Source: Pseudomonadota bacterium (GTDB lineage Bacteria > Desulfobacterota > Desulfovibrionia > Desulfovibrionales > Desulfovibrionaceae). From it: DNA of 60,210 bases. Below the pieces are notes generated by a model. That model was not told where the DNA came from. It made no database searches and saw only the letters and a list, made by a program, of their open reading frames with translations. The position numbers were made by a program, and so were the translations under genes. Of the stretch, positions 6,608 to 12,277 are shown piece by piece (positions within the stretch are counted from its first letter, which is position 1; each line of letters opens with the position of its first letter). The DNA is taken from NCBI GenBank assembly GCA_018822105.1, contig JAHJLB010000063.1:1-60210 (forward strand). The letters are read 5' to 3'.

Positions 6608-7918
6608 GTGCAAGACCAGGACATTGAGCAGGCCGAGGCTGAGGAGCAGGAGGAACGGCTCCGGGACAGCCACTTCAACCCATGGCGCATGCCCCGGACG
6701 GAGAAGTCCAGGACGGTGGTCGCCGAAGTCCTCCAGCAGCTCCAGGCCTACGAGGGACACCACCAGCTCCGCAAGCGCAGCCGCAGGAAGGCGGACCAGG
6801 AGACCTTCGAGGCCACGGTCTCGGCCATCATCTCGAACCTGGCGTACCACCACCTCATGGAGCGCGAGGCCGGGGTCTACATCACCCGTTCCCACCGCTA
6901 CCTGGGCCTCAAAGGGCGCTACCAGCCAAAGGCCTACAGCAAGACCCTGCCGGACATCCTGGATCGCCTCGGATCGCAGGAGCTGGCCTTCCTGGACATG
7001 GAACTCGGCACGGACTGCCCCTTCGGCACTCCCCTGGAGACCTCCATCCGGGCAGGCAGGCGGCTCCTTGCGCTTGTCCATGAGCATGGCCTCCAGCCGG
7101 AGGACTTCGGCCTCGACCACGCCCAAGAGGTGATCCAGCTCAAGCGGTCCAAGCTGGGGGGCTGGGACAAGGGCGACTTCGCAGAGTACGAGGACACCCC
7201 GGAAACCATCCGCTACCGCGAGCAGGTCCAGGCCATCAACGCGTGGCTGGATTCGGCGGAGATCGACTTCGACGAGTACTACTGGCCTAAGGGCAGGCCG
7301 GTGGACACTTTGGACCGACGACTGAGGCGGGTGTTCACCCAGGGCAGTTTCGACAGTGGGGGCAGGCTATTCGGCGGGTTCTGGCAGTCCCTGGGCAAGG
7401 AAGCTCGACGGAAGGGCCTGTTCATCAACCAGGAGGAGGTGGTGGAGCTGGACTACGGCCAGATGAACCCCCGCATCCTCTACGGCCTGTGCGGTGCGCA
7501 GCCGCCAGATGGTGACGCCTATGACATCCCCGGCATCAAGCACAGCAGGAGCGGGGTGAAGAAGGTCATGAACGCCATGCTCTTCCACGACAAGCGGCTG
7601 GTCAGGATGCCCAAGGGCGTCCGCAAGTTCTTCGAGGAGCGCTACACCGTGGAGGCGGTCATGCGGGCCATTGAGTCCGCTCATCCGGCCATCAAGGACA
7701 GCTTCTTCACCGGGATCGGCCACCAGGCCCAGTGCATAGAAAGCCAGGTGATGGTGGAGGTCCTGCTCTCCCTCCGTAAGTTGAGGGTCCATGCCCTTCC
7801 TGTCCATGACTCCGTGGTGGTGGGGAGATCAAACAAGGACAAGGTCAAGGAGATCATGCTCTCCTGCTTCCTCAAGGTGGTGGGTGTACAGGGTCTTGTG
7901 GATGAGGTGGTAGGATGA
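6608..7918 (+). CDS. Compact protein with family-A polymerase-like motifs
   Basis: A 436-aa protein I cannot match to a characterised family, but its second half has polymerase-like motifs in the right order. Motif A-like VVELDYGQMNPRILYG has Asp282 and resembles the DYSQIELR motif of DNA polymerase I. Motif B-like RSGVKKVMNAML has K319-x-x-N322. Motif C-like VHDSVVVG has H400-D401-S402; HDS is the form in T7-like RNA polymerases, HDE in Pol I. The spacing is shorter than in Pol I and no exonuclease domain is present. The N-terminal third is basic and helical. The start is taken as GTG 6608, five bases after AGGAGG; GTG 6593 is an alternative. It is preceded by the resolvase gene. Confidence 0.6.
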   Translation: MQDQDIEQAEAEEQEERLRDSHFNPWRMPRTEKSRTVVAEVLQQLQAYEGHHQLRKRSRRKADQETFEATVSAIISNLAYHHLMEREAGVYITRSHRYLGLKGRYQPKAYSKTLPDILDRLGSQELAFLDMELGTDCPFGTPLETSIRAGRRLLALVHEHGLQPEDFGLDHAQEVIQLKRSKLGGWDKGDFAEYEDTPETIRYREQVQAINAWLDSAEIDFDEYYWPKGRPVDTLDRRLRRVFTQGSFDSGGRLFGGFWQSLGKEARRKGLFINQEEVVELDYGQMNPRILYGLCGAQPPDGDAYDIPGIKHSRSGVKKVMNAMLFHDKRLVRMPKGVRKFFEERYTVEAVMRAIESAHPAIKDSFFTGIGHQAQCIESQVMVEVLLSLRKLRVHALPVHDSVVVGRSNKDKVKEIMLSCFLKVVGVQGLVDEVVG

Positions 7919-7920
7919 TC

Positions 7921-7983
7921 ATGAACAAGTATAACTACATGGGGAACTACCCACTCTCCTTTAGTGGGACCCGTAAGCCATGA
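7921..7983 (+). CDS. Possible 20-aa linker ORF with hairpin
   Basis: ATG 7921 opens a 20-codon frame (MNKYNYMGNYPLSFSGTRKP) whose TGA overlaps the ATG of the next gene. Inside it CCCACT (7950-7955) pairs with AGTGGG (7963-7968) around the loop CTCCTTT, which is complementary to a Shine-Dalgarno sequence. It could be a translational control element for the zinc-finger gene, which has no strong ribosome site of its own. Confidence 0.25.
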   Translation: MNKYNYMGNYPLSFSGTRKP

Positions 7984-8798
7984 CCGACTGGAGCCAGCGC
8001 CTGAAGCGCAAGCAGGACGTGAAGGACCGCGCCAACGTCCCGAACCACATGTACGGCTACTGCCGGGTGATCCACTGCGGCAGGCCAGCCAGGGCCGGGA
8101 CATCGGACGGCCTGGACGAGCGGTACTGCCGCGCCCACGCCGACCACAACCAGCGGCACGGCAGCCCGCTCAAGGGATCGTACACGGCCAGGGAGCTGAA
8201 TCCCTACCGCCGGGCGGCCCTAGCCTGGATCGTGGCCCACGAGGACAACAGGTGGGTGCAGAACGCCGTCCAGCGGGTGCAGGGCCTCTACCAGCAGGCC
8301 GGGCCGTACATCGAGGCCTTCCGGCTCCGGGGCCTGCCGCCGCAGGACCGAGCCAAGGCGGCCCTGGCGAGGCTCCGCCAGCATGGTACCGACCCCCGGC
8401 TGGTCGTCGCCGCGTGGCTGGCCGTGGAGCTGGTCATCCTGGACGATCCTCAGCCGGTCACCAGCACCGAGTACAAGCGCGTCCAGGCGGCCAAGGTGGT
8501 CCACCGCATGGCCTCAGGATCGCATCGGCGCTGGGTGAGGGAAGTCCCGTCGCCCGTCTGGCCGGGCCAGAAGCAGGCCCAGGTCCAGGAACTGCACGTG
8601 TACCCTCGCAGCCGTGGCCGAGTCCTCCGTCATCTGGGCGAGGCCCTGGAGTCGGCGGTGGAGCTGCTGGTGGATCACCACCTCACGGACGTCCACGCCT
8701 TCAAGCGTGAGCAGGGCGCGACAGGAGCCTCAGGCGCTCGGCCCTACCCGAGGGGCTGGGTGTCCAGGCCCAGGAGCAAGGACGACGAGGAGAAGTAG
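7980..8798 (+). CDS. Putative zinc-binding protein, partner of the polymerase-like protein
   Basis: A 272-aa protein of unknown function. Residues about 27-62 carry a possible zinc site: YCRVIHCGRPAR, then DERYCRAHADHNQRHGSP, giving a C-x5-C plus C-x2-H pattern. The R-Y-C-x-x-H ... R-x-G-x-P segment resembles the short zinc motifs in some phage HNH-type proteins, but no HNH catalytic motif is seen. The rest is mostly helical and basic, suggesting nucleic-acid binding. It begins 61 bp after the polymerase-like gene, linked by a tiny overlapping ORF, so the two are probably co-expressed. Confidence 0.55.
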   Translation: MTDWSQRLKRKQDVKDRANVPNHMYGYCRVIHCGRPARAGTSDGLDERYCRAHADHNQRHGSPLKGSYTARELNPYRRAALAWIVAHEDNRWVQNAVQRVQGLYQQAGPYIEAFRLRGLPPQDRAKAALARLRQHGTDPRLVVAAWLAVELVILDDPQPVTSTEYKRVQAAKVVHRMASGSHRRWVREVPSPVWPGQKQAQVQELHVYPRSRGRVLRHLGEALESAVELLVDHHLTDVHAFKREQGATGASGARPYPRGWVSRPRSKDDEEK

Positions 8799-8809
8799 GA
8801 CGCAATGTT

Positions 8810-8898
8810 GCGGGGGGAACGGAATTGGTGGACGCGCCTGGATTAATATCCACTGCGTCTACCGTGGCCGAGACCTCGCCCGCCAGCGCTACACCCCC
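8810..8898 (+). pseudogene. Degenerate tRNA-Leu(UAA)-like sequence
   Basis: The segment starts GCGGGGG, then CGGAATTGGTGGACGCGCC, which closely follows the 5' half of bacterial tRNA-Leu (acceptor strand and D-arm). TGGATTAATATCCA follows, looking like a Leu-UAA anticodon arm with one T missing from the loop. CCCCC at 8894-8898 could pair with the GGGGG of the acceptor strand at about the right distance. No T-arm (GTTC) is present, so this is not a working tRNA. It may be a relic from an earlier insertion site. Confidence 0.5.
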
Positions 8899-9021
8899 AA
8901 TGATTCGCGCAAGGCCGTAGAGCGCGTTGCGAGGCCGGGATGATGTGCATATCCACCCAGGCTCTTCCGAGGCCTTAAAACCGATCCTGGCGAGACAGGT
9001 TTTGAGGCGATTCCCTTGGTT

Positions 9022-10794
9022 TCACGGCTCCAGCACCCAACGGCTGCCCTTGAGGTGCTCCAGGTCCACGCCGAAGTCCAGTTTGAGGATGAGGCCCTCA
9101 TAGCGCATCCTCTCCCGCCCGTGAATGTAGTTCTGTTGGATGGGGCCGCTGTACTCATGGCCTACGGTCTCTGCAATCAAGGGATCGGGGATGCCGAGGG
9201 TGCGGGCCGTGTGGATGAGGGTGTGCCGGAAGCTGTGAAAGACCTTCTTGCCCTCTCCGGGTGTAGTGCCCAGCCCCAGCTTCTTGAGGTGCAGTCCGAA
9301 CCACTTGGACACAGGGTGTGAGTAGGTGAAGTTCGTCTCCCTGGTCTTCTTGAGCATGGGGAACAGGCGCTCATGACCTTGCCGCTTGAGGCTCTTCACG
9401 TAGGCCGGGAAGTGCAGCCCGTCCACCAGGAAGGGGTGCAGGGGCACCATGCGGATGCCTGCCTCCGTCTTCACCGAGGTGTCCACTTCCCCCGTGGCGT
9501 CCAGGGTCTCCGTGATGTCCAGGCACCAAATGCCATCCACCTGCTTGATGTGCTCCAGACGGAGCTGACAAATCTCTTCAAGCCGCGCCCCGGTGAACAT
9601 GCCCAGCACGGGCACCCAGAACTTCCAGGGTATGGTGAAGCTGTCCTCCAGGTAGCCCCGGCTGTGGAAGATGGCCTTGAGGTCTGCCGGGGTGAATGGT
9701 GCCCGCTTGTCCTCGGGCTTTTTCTTGGGCACCCTGATGGCGAGCACGTCCTTGATGGATGCGTCCGCAATGAGGCCGTAGGTCTTCATCCACGACAGGA
9801 AGGACCGGATGCGGCTGAAGAGGTTGCTGACGGTGTCCGGGGCGTAGCGGTCTTCCTCGGGTATCTCCATCGTCAGCAGGCGCTCCAAAGTCTTGTCGCG
9901 GTACTTGGGGCTGGTCTTTCGGCTGGCGGGAAGGCGGCGCAGGTCGGCCTTGAAGTCGGCCAGCCTCTCCGCTGTGAGCTGGTCCGTGGGGATGTCGCCC
10001 ACAAGCTCTACGAACTGGGCCAGATGGTCCATGACCGTCCTCGCGGTGCGCCTCCCCTTCCACTCGCTGTTGGCCCTCTTGTCGGCCTCGTACTTCTTGA
10101 GCGCCTCGGAGAGCAGCGGTCCTGCCTTCTTGGGTGGGGCGGGCACGACGGGCGGCACGGACGCTGCCTGGGCCAAAGGCTGGGCAGGCACCACTGGGCG
10201 TGGGAACAGCTCGGCCTCCCCAGTGTAGTCGCCCTGCGCCCGGCGCTGCTCAATCTCGGCCCACTTGCCCGAGGCGATGAGCAAGGCGCGGCAGAGCTTC
10301 CCGTAGTCGGCGCTGTCCTTGGAGACCGAGAGGCCCTCTGTGGCAAGGAGCTTGTCAGCCGTGGGGGCGATCCAGCCCAGGTCATTGAGGGCCAGCTTGT
10401 CCTTCACCATGGCCTGGAGCTGTCCCAGGATCGCGGGGTGCTGCTCGACGTACTCCGGCGTGTACGGTTCCCTGCTCGTTGCCCTTCTGGTCTCCCAGGC
10501 CTCTAGCTCGGCCCGTAGGTACTTGTCCGCGAGTCCCTGAATCTGAACGTCTGTGAGTGCCGCCATGCTGGTGTCCCCGGTGCGAAGTCGTAGGATGAGG
10601 TTCTGTAGTACCGCCGCCGCCTGAAGCGCCTTGCTGCGGGCCTCGGACAGATAGGCCGTGCGGAGCGACAGGCGGAACTCCGTCCGCCCCAAGCGCTGCC
10701 TCAAGTCCCTCGGAACGGCGTGGCGAAAGTAGAAGACGTGGCCCTGTTTGACAAGATGTGCGGGCGCTTTGGAAATGAAGATGCCGACTCCCAT
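9022..10794 (-). CDS. Tyrosine recombinase (island integrase)
   Basis: A 590-aa integrase of the lambda type that would insert and excise the island at tRNA-Ala. The N-terminus (APAHLVKQGHVFYFRHAVP, RLGRTEFRLSLRTAYLSEA) resembles the arm-binding region of large proteobacterial integrases. A SAM-like core-binding domain follows (about 240-350). Catalytic residues visible are Arg404 (TGARLEE), His520 and Arg523 (HSFRHT), His546 (VGHEYSG) and Tyr556 (QQNYIHG), a complete set. It is transcribed away from the tRNA, starting about 95 bp downstream of it in the same direction, so tRNA readthrough could contribute to expression. Confidence 0.95.
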   Translation of the reverse strand: MGVGIFISKAPAHLVKQGHVFYFRHAVPRDLRQRLGRTEFRLSLRTAYLSEARSKALQAAAVLQNLILRLRTGDTSMAALTDVQIQGLADKYLRAELEAWETRRATSREPYTPEYVEQHPAILGQLQAMVKDKLALNDLGWIAPTADKLLATEGLSVSKDSADYGKLCRALLIASGKWAEIEQRRAQGDYTGEAELFPRPVVPAQPLAQAASVPPVVPAPPKKAGPLLSEALKKYEADKRANSEWKGRRTARTVMDHLAQFVELVGDIPTDQLTAERLADFKADLRRLPASRKTSPKYRDKTLERLLTMEIPEEDRYAPDTVSNLFSRIRSFLSWMKTYGLIADASIKDVLAIRVPKKKPEDKRAPFTPADLKAIFHSRGYLEDSFTIPWKFWVPVLGMFTGARLEEICQLRLEHIKQVDGIWCLDITETLDATGEVDTSVKTEAGIRMVPLHPFLVDGLHFPAYVKSLKRQGHERLFPMLKKTRETNFTYSHPVSKWFGLHLKKLGLGTTPGEGKKVFHSFRHTLIHTARTLGIPDPLIAETVGHEYSGPIQQNYIHGRERMRYEGLILKLDFGVDLEHLKGSRWVLEP

Positions 10795-10884
10795 AGCCTG
10801 ACCTTTGGAGCACCACTTTGTATTAACTTGAGGTCAACACCCTGCGTGGTGCAGGTTAAGCTAAAGAAATCGGCATCTTACAAG

Positions 10885-10906
10885 TTCTTTGGTGGAGACG
10901 AGGGGG
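10885..10906. repeat. attR: right direct repeat within tRNA-Ala
   Basis: Identical to 213-234. It covers the last 17 bases of tRNA-Ala and five bases after the CCA. Because the tRNA sequence is restored by the element, the tRNA remains intact. Confidence 0.88.
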
Positions 10907-10965
10907 ATTGAACCCCTGGCCTATGCGTTGCGAACGCATCGCTCTCCCAGCTGAGCTACGTCCCC
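10890..10965 (-). tRNA. tRNA-Ala, anticodon CGC
   Basis: A 76-nt cloverleaf. The acceptor strand GGGGACG pairs with CGTCTCC (one G-U). The D-arm is GCTC/GAGC. The anticodon stem ATGCG/CGCAT carries the loop TTCGCAA, giving anticodon CGC for Ala codon GCG. The T-arm is AGGGG/CCCCT with loop TTCAATC. Discriminator A and CCA are encoded. It is the integration target of the island. Confidence 0.96.
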
Positions 10966-11055
10966 CAAGCCGGCCCGTTGGCCGGGCGCGGAAGTGACGT
11001 TTATCGCGTTTCCAACTGGCGGACAAGACTTTTCTGTGCCGTCCCCTCGAGCAGA

Positions 11056-11742
11056 CTACGGAGCCGGCAGCACGATGACCAGATGCGGCGCGGGCTCCGC
11101 TGGGCTCTCCACGCGCCAGCGATACGCGCCGCCCGGCACTGTGGGCGCCTTCTCCGCATTGTTTTCAAGAACCCGGATGCCCGGAGCCAGCGTCACCGAC
11201 ACGTCCCCCTCGACCTTGATCCCCAGGGGCTCCGCATCGCGCCCCACCACGGCGTCCTTGAGGCGAAGGCTGAGCGAGCCCTCCGGACCGCGCGCATAGG
11301 CCAGGGGCGCAAAGCGCTCGCTGTAGACAAGCTCGCCGCCGGCGGTACTGCCCTTGCCCGAGGCCATGAAGCGCACGCGGCCATCGCCGATGGACGTGAC
11401 GCCCTGCACGCGGGTGTCCTTGCGCACGGCGTCAAGGTCCGAGACAAGGCCGGCCTCGGCCTCCTCCGTCAGCTTCTTGATCTCATCGCCCTTGGCCTTG
11501 CCTGTCTTGACGTCGTACTCCACGCGCCGCAGGGCATACCGGGTGGCTGTGTGGACCGCCGTGCCTTCCAGAAAATACCGGTAGCTGCCGTCGGCCTCGA
11601 TGCGCACCCGCGCCACGTAGTGCTCCAATGTCCAGCAGCCCTGCATGAACAGCGGCAGCAGCAGGACAAGGAGCAGGAGCGGCAAGCGCTCCTGGCGAAA
11701 CGGCCCGCGGCGCGCCGCAGCGTGGTCATCCTTTGTGCTCAT
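11056..11742 (-). CDS. Predicted lipoprotein of unknown function
   Basis: A 228-aa protein with a basic N-terminus, a leucine-rich hydrophobic segment and a lipobox-like FMQGC around residue 36, so it is probably exported and lipidated. The mature part is mixed beta and charged (VRIEADGSYRYFLEGTAV, VRFMASGKGSTAGG, LSLRLKDAVVG). I do not recognise the family. It is transcribed toward the tRNA and diverges from the 104-aa gene. AGGGG precedes the ATG. Confidence 0.75.
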   Translation of the reverse strand: MSTKDDHAAARRGPFRQERLPLLLLVLLLPLFMQGCWTLEHYVARVRIEADGSYRYFLEGTAVHTATRYALRRVEYDVKTGKAKGDEIKKLTEEAEAGLVSDLDAVRKDTRVQGVTSIGDGRVRFMASGKGSTAGGELVYSERFAPLAYARGPEGSLSLRLKDAVVGRDAEPLGIKVEGDVSVTLAPGIRVLENNAEKAPTVPGGAYRWRVESPAEPAPHLVIVLPAP

Positions 11743-11847
11743 GTGCCCCTACTACCCCTTGGCCGCGCATCCTGGCAAGGGCGCATCCCTTGACAGGGCT
11801 GGCCCGAGCCCCTACCTTCCGGCTCACCAAAACCAAGGAGTCCCCCC

Positions 11848-12162
11848 ATGGCCTACGATATTCGGCTCGTCAAGCTCATCAATGGAGAAAGCGTCATCGG
11901 CAAATGGAGCGAAGACGGCCAGACCATCCCCGACCCCGCCGTGCTCCAGACCGTGCCCAGCCAGCAGGGCGTGCAGATGATGCTTCTGCCCTTCGGGTAC
12001 CCCTTCGAGCAGGAGATCACCGGCGAGATCTCCACAGCCCATGTGCTCTACGAATACAAGAAGGCCCCGGAGGAGCTCAAGACCAAATACCTGGAAGCCT
12101 CGAGCAACCTGACGCTGGTCGCCCCCGGCAGCGGCAACCTCTCCCAGCTGCTCAAGAAATAG
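11848..12162 (+). CDS. Small cytoplasmic protein, possibly Sm-like fold
   Basis: A 104-aa protein with AAGGAG seven bases before the ATG. The N-terminal half (IRLVKLINGESVIGKW ... VLQTVP) has the LVxLxxGExVIG pattern of small Sm-like proteins of phages and bacteria, and GVQMMLLPFGYPF would be a further strand. There is no signal peptide or membrane helix. The function is unknown and the fold suggestion rests on pattern only. It is monocistronic, closed by a strong terminator. Confidence 0.75.
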   Translation: MAYDIRLVKLINGESVIGKWSEDGQTIPDPAVLQTVPSQQGVQMMLLPFGYPFEQEITGEISTAHVLYEYKKAPEELKTKYLEASSNLTLVAPGSGNLSQLLKK

Positions 12163-12200
12163 CGGCGCGCGGCCGGGCCCGCGCCCTGCACGTCGACAAC

Positions 12201-12241
12201 CGGGGTGGTGGACCAGGCTGGTCCTGCCGCCCCGTTTTTGT
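12201..12241 (+). terminator. Strong intrinsic terminator
   Basis: A 15-bp stem with one bulge, starting CGGGGTGGTGGACCA and closing with TGGTCC...CCCCG around the loop GGC, is followed by TTTTT (12235-12239). It ends transcription of the 104-aa gene before the radical SAM gene. Confidence 0.85.
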
Positions 12242-12277
12242 CTCACCCCACATCCAGTCCCTGCCAAGGAGCCCCGC

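Larger units (their letters stand above)
213..10906. mobile_element. Integrative genomic island in tRNA-Ala carrying formate dehydrogenase
   Basis: The element is about 10.7 kb and is bounded by 22-bp direct repeats. The right repeat lies in an intact tRNA-Ala and the tyrosine integrase gene is next to it, transcribed away from the tRNA. Contents from left to right are fdhB, fdhA, a 78-aa gene, a ModE-like regulator gene, a serine recombinase, a polymerase-like protein, a zinc-finger-like protein and the integrase. There are no phage structural or conjugation genes, so it is a small integrative or mobilisable island, not a prophage. The repeats, tRNA and integrase are seen directly; mobility today is inferred. 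Confidence 0.85.

Noticed and set aside
10841-10855. CCTGC-ACCAC-GCAGG hairpin between tRNA and integrase as a terminator
   Set aside because: Only 5 bp of stem and no T-run on the minus strand; may be part of an integrase or recombination site instead.
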